DNA of 64,000 bases from DAITPV01 sp050692555 (GTDB taxonomy: Bacteria; Actinomycetota; UBA4738; CALAEC01), in contig JBOGVS010000005.1 of NCBI GenBank assembly GCA_050692555.1, positions 59,077 to 123,076 of the forward strand, given 5' to 3'. The position numbers and the translations under genes are program-made. The notes under the pieces were generated by a model. That model made no database searches. It had not been told where the DNA came from and saw only the letters and a list, made by a program, of their open reading frames with translations. The number at the start of each line of letters is the position of its first letter. Positions within the stretch are counted from its first letter, which is position 1. Shown here piece after piece: positions 25,678 to 34,898 of this stretch.

Positions 25678-26209
25678 CGGTCCCCAGGTCCGCCGGCTCG
25701 CTCAGTGGAAGGACCCGGCCGGCGACCACCAGCAAGTTGCTCGCCGCGACGTCCGCCCAGATCGCGTTGACCTCGCCCAGGAGGTCCCGGTACCGGCGGG
25801 CCAGAGCGTTCATGGGCACGATCCCCGAGCCGACCTCGTTGCTGACCACGATGGTCGGGGCGCTCCGCCGGGAGGCCAGGTCCGCCGCCGTGCGGGCTCG
25901 ATCGGTGACCTCGGCGTCCTCCTCCCCTCGCTCGAGCAGGTTGGAGACCCATAAGGTCAGGCAGTCCACCACGGCACAGGCCTCGGCCGCAGTCCCCGAG
26001 ATCGCCCCGTCCAAGTCCACCGGTTCCTCTACGGTGTCCCACGACGGCGGCCTGGCGGCCCGGTGCCGTCTGATCCGCTCGGCCATCTCCTCGTCCCTGG
26101 CCTCGCCGGTTACGATCACCGTGACCGGCCCCCGCCACCGAGTCGCCATCTGCACCGCCAGGGCCGACTTGCCGCTCCGGGCCCCTCCGAGCAACAGGGT
26201 GAGAGCCAT
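25670..26209 (-). CDS. cobU: Adenosylcobinamide kinase / guanylyltransferase
   Basis: A 179-residue bifunctional CobU/CobP. The P-loop is LLGGARSGKSALA, with VIVTGEARDEEMAERI (the guanylylated-His region normally has a His nearby, here RIRRHRAARP), and VVSNEVGSGIVP. It phosphorylates and guanylylates adenosylcobinamide. I use ATG 26209; the open frame runs to 26338 with low-quality sequence. The 46 nt before it separate it from the transporter ATPase gene. Confidence 0.92.
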   Translation of the reverse strand: MALTLLLGGARSGKSALAVQMATRWRGPVTVIVTGEARDEEMAERIRRHRAARPPSWDTVEEPVDLDGAISGTAAEACAVVDCLTLWVSNLLERGEEDAEVTDRARTAADLASRRSAPTIVVSNEVGSGIVPMNALARRYRDLLGEVNAIWADVAASNLLVVAGRVLPLSEPADLGTDG

Positions 26210-26255
26210 CAGAATTCGATCCCTCGCCGTGTCCCGATACCCGCGCCGTACTCGC

Positions 26256-27068
26256 TCATGCCCGGGCCTCCCGTCCGTCGCCAGAACCGCCGGCCGTGGC
26301 GCGCGTGGCGATGACCACCACACCGCCGCCCTGGACATCGAGCACGCGAACCGAGGCCCGGTAGTGGCGGCGGATGGCCCCTTCGGTCAGCACCGACCGA
26401 GCCGAACCCTCGAGGGCCACGGTGCCTGAGTCCATCATCACCAGGCGTTCGGTGAATTGCCCCGCCAGCGTGAGGTCGTGCATAGCGCTGACCACAGTGA
26501 GGGCGTGCTCCCTGCGCAGCTCGTCCACCAGTTCCAACACCTGCTGCTGATGGCCGACGTCCAGGGCGCTGGTCGGCTCGTCGAGAAGGAGAACGGGTGC
26601 CTCCTGGGCGAGCGCACGGCCCAGGATCGCTCGCTGCACCTCGCCCCCGGACAGCGATCCGAGGGCCCGCCCCGCCAACTCTGTAAGCTCCAGCCTCTCC
26701 AACACGCCGCCCACTACCTCGAGGTCCCGCCAGCCTTCCCGACCCAGGTACGGGATGTGGGGCGTGCGCCCCAGAAGGACGTAGTCGGTCACCGCCATCG
26801 ACGCAGGCGTTAGCGGTCGCTGCGGCACGTAGGCCACCAGCCGGGCCACGGCCCGCCGCCCCAGGGCCGACACTGGGGTGCCCGACAGCCGCACCACCCC
26901 CGCGAACGGCACCAGTCCGGCCACCGCGCGCAGGAGTGTCGTCTTGCCGGCACCGTTCGGCCCGATGAGCCCCACCCAGGCGCCGCGGCGCACGTCAAGG
27001 GTCACGCCCTGGACCACTCGGGTCCCGTCGAAGGAGACCGTGACGTCCTTCAGGCTGATCGCCGTCAA
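26256..27068 (-). CDS. btuD: ABC transporter ATPase, corrinoid/iron-complex type (BtuD-like)
   Basis: A 270-residue FepC/BtuD-type ATPase. Walker A is GPNGAGKTTL, signature LGSLSGGEVQRA, Walker B VLLLDEPTSALD and switch His in VVSAMHDL. The start is TTG 27068, overlapping the permease stop by 4 nt (TTGA). Together with the adjacent permease and binding protein it forms a class II importer; the riboswitch and cob genes argue for corrinoid rather than siderophore. Its 30-residue C-terminal tail is extra. Confidence 0.88.
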   Translation of the reverse strand: MTAISLKDVTVSFDGTRVVQGVTLDVRRGAWVGLIGPNGAGKTTLLRAVAGLVPFAGVVRLSGTPVSALGRRAVARLVAYVPQRPLTPASMAVTDYVLLGRTPHIPYLGREGWRDLEVVGGVLERLELTELAGRALGSLSGGEVQRAILGRALAQEAPVLLLDEPTSALDVGHQQQVLELVDELRREHALTVVSAMHDLTLAGQFTERLVMMDSGTVALEGSARSVLTEGAIRRHYRASVRVLDVQGGGVVVIATRATAGGSGDGREARA

Positions 27069-28140
27069 TCGAGTCTCCGGCTCCGGCTCAGCACGAGCAG
27101 GAAGAACGGCGCCCCGAAGAACGCGGTGATGACCCCGATGGGGATCTCGGCGGGCGCGATGACGGTCCGGGCCAAGAGGTCGGCGAGGATGAGGAACGCG
27201 GCGCCCACGAAGATTGACAGCGGAAGGACCACCCGGAAACTGGACCCCACAGTCAGCCTGATGGCGTGAGGGACGATGATCCCCACGAACGCGATCAGGC
27301 CGCTGACCGCTACCGCCGCGGCCGTGGCCAGCGTCGCCGCCACGACGAGCACCAGGCGGATCCGTCCCGCCCGGATGCCCAGGCTGTCGGCCTCCTCGTC
27401 GCCGACGCTCATCACGTCCAGCAGGCGGCGATGCAGCACGATGGCCAGCCCGCTGAGAGCCACATACGGGAGGATGAGAACGACGTCTCCCCATCCGGCC
27501 GTGCTGAGCTGTCCCAGGATCCACGAGTACACCTGGCGTAGCGTGTCCGCTTCCCGTAGCTGGACATAGGCCTGGAGGGCGGTAAGAAACGACGCCACGG
27601 CCACCCCGGCCAGGATCAGGTCGTGGTGGTCCGAGTCCGGCCCCCCGAACGGCCCAGGACGTAGGTGGCCCCCACCCCGGCGAGGCCGCCAGCGAAGGCC
27701 GCCACGGGCAGCGGAGGCACCGGCCAGGCCGACGACTCCGGGAGGTAGGCGATGGCCAGGGTGGCGCCCAGCCCAGCGCCCGCGGCCACACCGAGCAGGT
27801 ATGGGTCGGCCAGGGGGTTGCGGAACACGCCCTGGTAGGCGGCGCCCGCCATCGCCAGCGTCGCCCCCACCAGGCCGCCAAGAACGACCCGGGGGAGCCG
27901 AAGCTCCCACAGGATGGTGGCTTCACGCTCGGACAGGCCTGAGGTCAGGTCGACCAGAGGCAACCGATCGACGAGCTCGCGCATGACGCCAACCGGGTCC
28001 AGCCGCACGGGGCCCACCATCACGGCGAGGATCGTCACCCCCAGCAGCCCGCCGGCCGGAACCAGGATCCCTCGCAGGCGGAGCCGCGTCCCCGCGAGGA
28101 CCGCGGGTGTCGACGGTGCAGAGGCGGCCGGCGCGGCCAT
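27065..28140 (-). CDS. btuC: ABC transporter permease, corrinoid type (BtuC-like), frameshifted
   Basis: FecCD/BtuC-family permease, 358 residues once one base is restored. From ATG 28140 the frame gives the first helices with LRLPRVVLGGLVGATLAMAG and GVFRNPLADPYLLGVAAGAG, then at the C6 run 27641-27646 it drifts to a stop at 27616. The remainder (DSDHHDLILAGVAVASF ... FVGIIVPHAIRLTVG ... PIGVITAFFGAPFFLL) is in the neighbouring frame to 27065. A seventh base in the run gives a continuous protein. Start and stop overlap btuF and btuD by 1 and 4 nt. Confidence 0.82.
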
Positions 28141-29064
28141 CAACCCACCGGTTCCAGCTCCGACACGGCGGCCGCCGCGGCCCGCAGGAAATCGACCACC
28201 CTGGGCCCCCCACCGGGACGCAACGTCATCGTCGAGCTCCACGACGGCACCCGTCCGCACCGCCGTGAGCCGGTCCCACCCGGGCCGCTCGGACACCGTC
28301 TCCAGCGACTGACCGCAGCACTTCGTGTCCGAGAGGAAGATCAGGTCGGGATCTGCCTGGATGATGTACTCGCCGGAGAGCTGCGGGTACCCGCTGCCTT
28401 CCTCGTCGGCCCGGTCCGCGATGTTCCGCAGCCCGAGGAGCCCGTAGACCGTTCCGATGAACGTTTCGGACGTTGCGGTGAAGTACGTGTCGTCCAGCTC
28501 GTGATAGTAGGTCGGAGGTTCGGAGAGGTCCGGCACCGACTCGACGATGGTCTCCATCTCCGACTCCATCGACGCCACGACCTCAGCGGCTTCGGCGGAG
28601 TTGCCGGTGGCCATACCGAGCTGCTCGATCTCCGCGTAGCTGTCCTCCAACGTTTCCGCGGCGGGCTGGAGGATCAGCGGGATGTCCAGGGGCTCCAGCG
28701 AGTCGACCAGATCTCCGAGATCATCCGACGCGACGACGAGGTCCGGCTCATACCCCGCAATGGACTCGATGTTCGGCTCGTATCCGGACAGGTCGGTGAC
28801 CGGTGCCTCCGCCGGATAGTCCGAGTTCTCGTCGACGGCAACCACCTGGTCGCCCGCACCGATGGCGAACAGCATCTCGGTGGACGTTGGTGAGAGGGAG
28901 ACGATCCGCCCGGGCCGCTGAGCGATCTCCACCTCGCCGTTCGGGGCCGTGACCGTGACGGGAAACCCCTCATCTCGGCTGGCGGGACGGATCTCGGAGG
29001 GCGATGACGCGCACGCCGCTGTGGCGAGCGCCAGCGAGAGGACGAGCCGGTGGGCTCGGGACAT
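28140..29064 (-). CDS. btuF: ABC transporter substrate-binding lipoprotein, corrinoid type (BtuF-like), frameshifted
   Basis: Class III binding protein, about 307 residues after correcting one base. It starts at ATG 29064 behind AAAGGAG and has a lipoprotein signal (LALATAACASS). The core has RIVSLSPTSTEMLFAIGAG, LVVASDD and a KCCGQSL loop. At the C6 run 28206-28211 one base is surplus: read with five, the C-terminus becomes DDDVASRWGPRVVDFLRAA and ends in a TGA at 28140. Uncorrected, the frame runs on into the permease, giving a false fusion. It should capture corrinoids outside the membrane. Confidence 0.82.
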
Positions 29065-29134
29065 GCTGACTCCTTTCCGGCCGAACGCGCGGCCAGACAT
29101 GCCGTCCCGCGCCCGGGAGCCCAGAAACGACGAC

Positions 29135-29157
29135 GCCCCCGGCCCTCGCCGGGGGGC
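29135..29157 (-). terminator. Strong GC hairpin between riboswitch and btuF (likely expression platform)
   Basis: On the transcript strand a stem of about eight G-C-rich pairs (CCCCCGG and CCGGGGG) closes a six-base loop and is followed by GTCGTCGTTTC. It lies between the cobalamin riboswitch and the btuF ribosome binding site, where a terminator or sequestering hairpin is expected. Loop-switching partners were not modelled. Confidence 0.5.
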
Positions 29158-29206
29158 TGCGTGCTCCAGGCCCGCCACCCTTGCGCGAGGGACGGCTCCT
29201 TTTTGC

Positions 29207-29385
29207 CCCGGGCAGGTCTCCTGGCTTCCGGATCAGCGCTCCCTCGGCCTTCCCAGGGGTGTGGCCACCCCCAGTGGCATCGTCGAGGTCACTCCCCGGT
29301 CACAGTGGCGCGACCGCGCCGGATTCTCACCGGCTTCCCTTCGGGTCCCCCGGGACCCGGGCCCGGGCGGGGCTGCCGCTCCCAC
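29207..29385 (-). ncRNA. Cobalamin riboswitch
   Basis: On the minus strand the conserved core reads AGGGAAGCCGGTGAGAAUCC, then GGCGCGGTCGCGCCACTGTG, then ACCGGGGAGTGA, a B12-box-like GATGCCACTGGG, and finally GGAAGCCAGGAGACCTGCC, in the right order and spacing for the aptamer. Pairing of GCCCCG with CGGGGC at the two ends would close P1. It precedes btuF-btuC-btuD-cobUTSC, so cobalamin should repress import and assembly. Confidence 0.92.
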
Positions 29386-29416
29386 TCGGGCCACCTCAGG
29401 GCCATCGACGCCCCCG

Positions 29417-29445
29417 ATTGTGGCCTCCGTGGGGAGGCCGGTCAA
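29417..29445 (-). promoter_or_regulatory. Promoter of the riboswitch-btu-cob transcript
   Basis: Read on the minus strand, TTGACC (29445-29440), a 17-base spacer and CACAAT (29422-29417) lie about 30 bases upstream of the aptamer. The spacer is itself an inverted repeat (GGCCTCC and GGAGGC), which could also bind a regulator. Confidence 0.5.
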
Positions 29446-29498
29446 CTCGCGGTCTGGCGTTCGGGCACCCGACCCCATACACTTCGGCCGAGGTTCCA

Positions 29499-30167
29499 GT
29501 GGCCTGGGCCCGGTACGCCGTGGTGCTCCTGATCGGTCTGTCATTCACGGCGACCTCCACGGGCGGAACCGTCCTCCCGGAGACCACCCTCCCCCGCCAT
29601 GCGCACGTGGCCGGCGTCGCGGCCCTCCTTCCGCCGAAGTGGGAGTTCCGGCCGGTGGGTGAGACCGCCGCCCACAAGACCGGCATCCAGGCGTCCGCGG
29701 ACCTGGCGGGGTGGTCGCCCACCGACCTCCGTCGACCGGGGCTGGAGGCCTACTGGGTCGATGCCACCGAGGTCGGCGTGCCCACCGACTACTACCAGTT
29801 GGCCGTTCGAGGACCCCTGGCCGACATGGCGCACGAGGCGCCCGGCTGCTCGTCGGAGACCCGGCGGGTGGCCGTCCGCCATCCCCACCGCGACGCGCTC
29901 ACCTGGCACTACGTGGTCACGGAGTCGGGCACCTGCGTGTCGCGTTCGAGCGTCACCCGGTGGGCATCGTTCGTGGCCGCTCCCGGCTACGGTCCGGTGC
30001 GCGAGCTGGGGATCCCTCGCTCCGGCCTCTACGTGGTCACCGCGTCGGTCCCGGCGGGGCCCGCCGCCGAGGACCGGCTCCAGCGGCTGGTATCAGGGGT
30101 GTCGTTCGGGGGGACGCCGGTTCCCGTGTTCCTGGCCACCGCGGGCCTCCCGGCCCAGCTCGCCTAG
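29499..30167 (+). CDS. Hypothetical secreted protein
   Basis: A 222-residue protein with an N-terminal signal or anchor (VAWARYAVVLLIGLSFTA) and no recognised domain. The mature part is rich in Trp, Pro and Arg with two Cys (PGCSSETRR, SGTCVSR) that may pair. Segments like WSPTDLRRPGLEAYWVDATEVG resemble nothing I can name. I start it at GTG 29499; the frame is open back to 29181 but that stretch is the riboswitch region. It reads divergently from the btu operon and ends in a CTAG shared with gcvT. Confidence 0.6.
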   Translation: MAWARYAVVLLIGLSFTATSTGGTVLPETTLPRHAHVAGVAALLPPKWEFRPVGETAAHKTGIQASADLAGWSPTDLRRPGLEAYWVDATEVGVPTDYYQLAVRGPLADMAHEAPGCSSETRRVAVRHPHRDALTWHYVVTESGTCVSRSSVTRWASFVAAPGYGPVRELGIPRSGLYVVTASVPAGPAAEDRLQRLVSGVSFGGTPVPVFLATAGLPAQLA

Positions 30168-31264
30168 CCCTTCGGGCTCCGGTCCACGAACGGCGGCACG
30201 ATCACCTCGGCCTGGCCTCTTCGTCCTCGCACGTCGATCTCCACGGTGCTCCCGGGGCCGTGCCGGTCGGCGGGTGACAGGTAGGCCATGGCGATCCCGA
30301 TCCGGAGCGTCGGGGAGAACGTCCCGCTGGTGGTCTCCCCCACCCGGCGGTCCCCGGCGAACACCGGGTAGTGGGCCCGGGGGATCAGCTTCCCTCCCAT
30401 CCGCAGGCCTCGGAGCCGGGCCGGTACGCCTTCCGCCTTCTGCCGCAACACGGCCTCCCGGCCCCTGAATTCACCCTTGTCGAAGGCAACGGCCCACGAC
30501 AGCCCCGCCTCCAGGGGGGTCCGGTCCTCGGAGATGTCGCTCCCGTGGAGCGGGTAGCCCATCTCCAGGCGAAGGGTGTCCCTGGCCCCCAACCCGGCCG
30601 GCTCCATCCCCAGTGGCCGCCCCGCGTCGAGCAGGTCCCGCCACAGGGACCGGGCCACGGCCTCGGGCACGAACAGCTCCACCCCCCGCTCCCCCGTGTA
30701 CCCGGACCGGGCCACCAGGACCACGACGTCCCGGTATGACGCTTCGGTGGAGTGCATGTACTCGAGGCGCTCCGCCTCGGGGAACAGCTCGCCGACGCTC
30801 TCGAACGAGCGCGGCCCCTGGACCGCGATCGTGCACAGATCCTCGCGGTGGGCGACGCCCACGTTGGCCGGCGCACCTGCCGACAGGATCTCCAGGACCG
30901 CGGCGGTGTTGGCCGCGTTCGGCACCACCAGCCACCGCTCCTCCGAGACCCGGTAGACGATGAGATCGTCGACGATGCCACCCTCCTCGGTGAGCACCAG
31001 GTTGTACTGGGCCCCTCCGACCGCCACGGACGACAGGTCGTTCGTCACGACCTGCTGGAGCCACGACGCGGCTCCCGGTCCCTCGACGTCCACCTTCCCG
31101 AGGTGGGTGAGGTCGAAGACTCCCACCGCTTCCCGAACCGCGCGGTGCTCGGTGAGCACCCCGGCGTACTCGATGGGCATGGACCATCCGCCGAACTCGC
31201 CCATCTTTGCGCCCGACGAGGCGTGCAGCTCCTCGAGCGGCGAGTGCTTCACCAGGGCGTCCAC
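30164..31264 (-). CDS. gcvT: Aminomethyltransferase (glycine cleavage T protein)
   Basis: A 366-residue folate-binding T protein. Typical segments are GEFGGWSMPIEYAG, VTNDLSSVAVGGAQYNLVL, ARSGYTGERGVELFVP and GLGARDTLRLEMGYPLHG with the conserved Asp/Arg. It transfers the aminomethyl group from lipoyl-H-protein to tetrahydrofolate. No gcvH or gcvP is in the window. It reads divergently from the dihydrolipoyl dehydrogenase gene, another glycine-cleavage component (L protein). The start is GTG 31264. Confidence 0.9.
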   Translation of the reverse strand: MDALVKHSPLEELHASSGAKMGEFGGWSMPIEYAGVLTEHRAVREAVGVFDLTHLGKVDVEGPGAASWLQQVVTNDLSSVAVGGAQYNLVLTEEGGIVDDLIVYRVSEERWLVVPNAANTAAVLEILSAGAPANVGVAHREDLCTIAVQGPRSFESVGELFPEAERLEYMHSTEASYRDVVVLVARSGYTGERGVELFVPEAVARSLWRDLLDAGRPLGMEPAGLGARDTLRLEMGYPLHGSDISEDRTPLEAGLSWAVAFDKGEFRGREAVLRQKAEGVPARLRGLRMGGKLIPRAHYPVFAGDRRVGETTSGTFSPTLRIGIAMAYLSPADRHGPGSTVEIDVRGRRGQAEVIVPPFVDRSPKG

Positions 31265-31353
31265 CGTGACCTCCAGAGCCGATTCGGGTGGCGGTAGTAT
31301 GACGGCCGGAGGCGAACGCGGGACCCAGCCCCGGGAACGAAAGGATCACCGCC

Positions 31354-32730
31354 ATGCCTGATGCGTTCGACGTTGTCGTCATCGGAGCCGGCACCGGCGG
31401 CTATTCCAGCGCACTCCGGGCCGCCCAGCTCGACAAGAAGGTCGCCCTGGTGGAGCGAGACGACCGTCTGGGCGGCACGTGTCTCCTCCGCGGGTGCATC
31501 CCCACCAAGGCCCTGCTGCAGTCCGCCGCGGTCATGGACGCCGTGACCCGTTCGAAGGAATGGGGCATCAAGGCCTCCGGCGAGCCCGAATGGCCCGCGG
31601 TCCAGGATTTCCAGGCCAAGGTGGTCGACAAGCTCGTGTCCGGGCTTACCAGCCTGGTCAAGGCCCGAAAGATCGAGATCGTCAAGGGAACCGCGAAACT
31701 CACATCGCCGTCGGCGGTGGAGGTCGACGGCCGGAACCTGGAGGCCGGCGCGGTGGTGGTGGCCACGGGGTCGCAACCAAAGCTGCTGCCGGGCATGGAT
31801 GTCGGCAAACGGATCATCACCAGCGACCAGGCCCTGACGCTCGATCGGCTCCCGTCGTCGGCGGTGGTCATCGGGGCCGGAGCCGTGGGACTGGAGTTCG
31901 CCTCCCTGTATCGCTCGTTCGGCGCCGAGGTCACGCTCATCGAGGCCCTCGACCGTCTGGCGCCCCTGGAGGACGAGGACATCTCCAAGGAGGTCGCTCG
32001 GGCGTTCCGCAAGCGGGGGATCGTCGCGCACGCCGGAGCCAAGGTCCAGGAAGCGAAGGAAGGCCGGGACGCCGTCACCGTGACGTTCGAGGCCGGAGGG
32101 AAGAGCGAGAGCGTCAAGGCCGACATCTGCCTGGTGGCCGTGGGCCGTGGCCCGGTGACCGAGGGGCTGGGGCTGGAGGACATCGGCGTGGAGGTCGATC
32201 GAGGCTACGTGAAGGTCGATGGCCAATGCCGGACCACCGTCGACGGTGTGTGGGCCCTGGGCGACGTGTGCACGTCCCCGTTCCAGCTTGCCCACGTGTC
32301 GATGGCCGAGGGAGTGCAGGTTGCCGAACGCATCGCCGGCACCGAGGTCCCCGACCTCGACTATGCCGGCGTGCCCAGGGTGACGTTCTCTACTCCGGAG
32401 ATCTCCTCGGTCGGCCTCACCGAGGCCCAGGCGAAGGAGCGCGGCGCGGAGGTGGAGATCGAGAAGTTCAGCATGCAGGGCCTGGGGAAGGCCAACATGC
32501 TGCGGGAGGGCGGGCTGTGCAAGGTGGTGGGCGAGAAGGACGGGCCGGTGCTGGGCGTGCACATGATCGGCCCCCACGTCACCGACCTGATCGCCGAGGC
32601 CATGCTGATCACGAACTGGGAGGCCATGCCCTCCGAGGTGGCCGCCCTCATCCATCCCCACCCCACGCTCTCCGAAGCCATCGGCGAGGCCCACCTGGCC
32701 CTGGCGGGCCGGCCGCTGCACGCGATGTGA
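31354..32730 (+). CDS. lpdA: Dihydrolipoyl dehydrogenase (E3)
   Basis: A 458-residue flavoprotein disulfide reductase. FAD motif VVVIGAGTGGYSSA at residues 8-21, redox pair Cys43/Cys48 (GGTCLLRGCIP), NAD motif VVIGAGAVGLEFASL and C-terminal dyad IHPHPTLSEAIGE. It reoxidises dihydrolipoyl groups of 2-oxoacid dehydrogenase complexes and glycine cleavage. An AACGAAAGGATC region gives a ribosome binding site. The E2 gene follows after 46 nt, implying an operon. Confidence 0.95.
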   Translation: MPDAFDVVVIGAGTGGYSSALRAAQLDKKVALVERDDRLGGTCLLRGCIPTKALLQSAAVMDAVTRSKEWGIKASGEPEWPAVQDFQAKVVDKLVSGLTSLVKARKIEIVKGTAKLTSPSAVEVDGRNLEAGAVVVATGSQPKLLPGMDVGKRIITSDQALTLDRLPSSAVVIGAGAVGLEFASLYRSFGAEVTLIEALDRLAPLEDEDISKEVARAFRKRGIVAHAGAKVQEAKEGRDAVTVTFEAGGKSESVKADICLVAVGRGPVTEGLGLEDIGVEVDRGYVKVDGQCRTTVDGVWALGDVCTSPFQLAHVSMAEGVQVAERIAGTEVPDLDYAGVPRVTFSTPEISSVGLTEAQAKERGAEVEIEKFSMQGLGKANMLREGGLCKVVGEKDGPVLGVHMIGPHVTDLIAEAMLITNWEAMPSEVAALIHPHPTLSEAIGEAHLALAGRPLHAM

Positions 32731-32776
32731 GCGCCGACACCGTGGTACACAGAGCTCCAGAGACGAGGAGGTCCAT

Positions 32777-34144
32777 GTGGCGACGCCGGTAACGATGCCG
32801 CAGCTCGGCGAGACGGTGGTCGAGGGCACCATCATCAAGTGGCTGAAGAAGGAGGGCGACACCGTCGAGCGAGACGAGCCGCTGTTCGAGATCTCCACCG
32901 ACAAGGTGGACACCGAGGTCCCTTCGCCGATGGCCGGTGTCATCAAGGAGATCAAGGTGCAGGAAGGCGAGACCGTGGCCGTGGGGACCGAGCTGGCCAC
33001 CATCGAGGAGGAAGGCGGTGGCGACGGCCAAGCCAAGCCCTCTGCGGAGGAGCCGCGGGAGGAGCCCCAGAAAGAGAAAGCCCCCGCCGAGGCCCCGGCC
33101 GCCAAAGAACGGCGGGCGGAACCGCAGCCCAGCGGGGGGAACGGCCAGGCCGAGGAGCGCGCTCCGGCGCCCTCGGCCCCCCAGCCCGCAACGGTCCAGC
33201 AGGGCCCTCGGAGCCGCATCCTCTCGCCGCTGGTCCGCCGGCTGGCCGAGGAGAACCAGATCGACCTCTCTCAGGTGCAGGGCACCGGCACCGGGGGGCG
33301 GATCACCAAGAAGGACATCACCGCGGTGATCGAGTCCGGAGCGGCCCGCGTTGGTGCGTCCCAGCCGGCTCCTGCTCCGGCGGAAGCCCCCGTCGCTCCT
33401 CCGCAGCGGGCGGCGCCGGCCGCCGGCGAACGTGAGGAGGTCCGCCCGATCTCCCACATCCGCAAGCGGATCGCGGAGAACATGGTGGCCTCGCTCCATT
33501 CCACGGCCCGAGCCTGGAACCTGGTCGAGGTCAACTTCGAGGACATCGTTCGGCTGCGGAGCCGGGCCAAGGACACGTTCAAGGCACGTGAGGGGATCTC
33601 CCTGACGTACATGCCGTTCGTGGCCCGGGCCGTGTGCGACGCACTGCTGGCCCACCCCGAGGTCAACGCCAGGCTCGACGTGGAGGCCGGCACCGCCACG
33701 TACCGGAACTACGTGAACCTGGGGATCGCGGTGGCCTACGAGGAGGGACTGATCGTCCCGGTGGTCCGGAGCGCAGACGAGATGAACGTGGTGGGCCTGG
33801 CCCGTGGGATCAACGACGTGGCCACCCGGGCGCGGTCGAAGAAGCTCAAGCCGGACGAGGTCCACGGCGGGACCTTCACGATCACCAACCCGGGCCCTTT
33901 CGGGTCGATCATGAGCGTCCCGATCATGAACCCCGGGGAGACCGCCATCCTGGCGTTCGACGCCGTGGAGAAGCGGCCGGTGGTGATCGACGACGCCATC
34001 GCCATCCGGCACATGGTGTACCTGTCGATGTCCTGGGATCACCGGATGATCGATGGCGCTTCGGCGGCGCAGTTCCTGGGCCGGCTCAAGAGGAACCTGG
34101 AGACCTGGGACTTCACCCCCGAACTCCAGGCGTACCTTGACTGA
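32777..34144 (+). CDS. Dihydrolipoamide acyltransferase (E2)
   Basis: A 455-residue E2 with one lipoyl domain (lipoyl-accepting Lys43 in EISTDKVDTEVPS), an Ala/Pro/Glu-rich linker, an E1/E3-binding domain (residues about 150-185, SRILSPLVRRLAEENQIDLSQV) and the acyltransferase domain with His422/Asp426 (SWDHRMIDG). Start is GTG 32777 behind GAGGAGG. It could belong to a pyruvate, branched-chain or 2-oxoglutarate complex; specificity is not evident. The E3 upstream, LipB downstream and E1 subunits 2.3 kb away show it is part of a lipoate-centred locus. Confidence 0.9.
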   Translation: MATPVTMPQLGETVVEGTIIKWLKKEGDTVERDEPLFEISTDKVDTEVPSPMAGVIKEIKVQEGETVAVGTELATIEEEGGGDGQAKPSAEEPREEPQKEKAPAEAPAAKERRAEPQPSGGNGQAEERAPAPSAPQPATVQQGPRSRILSPLVRRLAEENQIDLSQVQGTGTGGRITKKDITAVIESGAARVGASQPAPAPAEAPVAPPQRAAPAAGEREEVRPISHIRKRIAENMVASLHSTARAWNLVEVNFEDIVRLRSRAKDTFKAREGISLTYMPFVARAVCDALLAHPEVNARLDVEAGTATYRNYVNLGIAVAYEEGLIVPVVRSADEMNVVGLARGINDVATRARSKKLKPDEVHGGTFTITNPGPFGSIMSVPIMNPGETAILAFDAVEKRPVVIDDAIAIRHMVYLSMSWDHRMIDGASAAQFLGRLKRNLETWDFTPELQAYLD

Positions 34145-34832
34145 CGCCTGGCTGGCCACGCCCGGGGTGGTCCCCTACTCGACCGCGTTCCGGGTCATGC
34201 ACGACCTCGCGGCATGGCGGGCCGCCGCCGAGATCCCCGACGTGCTGATCCTGTTGGAACACCCACCGGTGTACACGGCGGGACGGCGGACCGATCCCTC
34301 CCACCTGCTGCTGGCCGAACCGGAGATCGAGCGAGCCGGCGCGGAGCTGCACCGGGTCGACCGCGGCGGCAGCGTGACGTTCCACGGGCCGGGCCAGCTC
34401 GTAGGATACCCCATCCTCCACCTGGGGCCGGCGCCGGACGTCATCGGCTACCTCCGAAGGATGGAGGAGGCGGTGATCCGGGCCTGTGCAGACCTGGGGA
34501 TCGACGTGGGCCGCAATCGCGACACGGGCGTGTGGGCCGGCGACCGGAAGGCCTGTGCCATCGGGGTCCGGGTATCAGGAGCCGTCACGCTTCACGGGTT
34601 CGCCCTCAACTGCGCCACCGACCTGTCGTGGTATCGGGCCATCGTTCCCTGCGGCCTGGCGGACCGGGGCGTGACATCGCTCACCGAGATCGCCGGGAGG
34701 GAGGTCGCAGTGGCCGACGCACAGCCCGCCGTGGCCCGGCGGTTCTCCGAGGTCTTCCACCGTCGCTTGCTGCCCGCTCCTCCGGAGGTCGATGCTCTGT
34801 TCTCACCGGTGCCCGCCACGTCCACCGCCTAG
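34137..34832 (+). CDS. lipB: Octanoyl-[ACP]:protein N-octanoyltransferase
   Basis: A 231-residue LipB. Motifs: LLEHPPVYTAGRRT, RGGSVTFHGPGQLVGYPIL, the catalytic Lys in AGDRKACAIGVRV followed by TLHGFALNCATDL, and catalytic Cys in IVPCGLAD. It transfers octanoate from acyl carrier protein to E2 and GcvH domains, before LipA inserts sulfur. The start is taken as TTG 34137, overlapping the E2 stop by 8 nt; the frame also extends inside the E2 gene. Confidence 0.93.
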   Translation: MTDAWLATPGVVPYSTAFRVMHDLAAWRAAAEIPDVLILLEHPPVYTAGRRTDPSHLLLAEPEIERAGAELHRVDRGGSVTFHGPGQLVGYPILHLGPAPDVIGYLRRMEEAVIRACADLGIDVGRNRDTGVWAGDRKACAIGVRVSGAVTLHGFALNCATDLSWYRAIVPCGLADRGVTSLTEIAGREVAVADAQPAVARRFSEVFHRRLLPAPPEVDALFSPVPATSTA

Positions 34833-34898
34833 CCCGTCCGGGGCCACGGTTCGGCCTTGCGGGACCGGGGAAACATACCGGCAGAGGAAGGAGGGGAG

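Noticed and set aside
27616..29178. A 520-residue binding-protein/permease fusion
   Set aside because: The apparent fusion arises because two single-base run-length changes bring both pieces into one frame; corrected reading gives two normal proteins with a TGATG junction.
34137..34144. LipB beginning inside the E2 gene with 28 extra residues from 34053
   Set aside because: The extra residues have no similarity to LipB N-termini and read through E2 coding sequence; TTG 34137 fits the family start.
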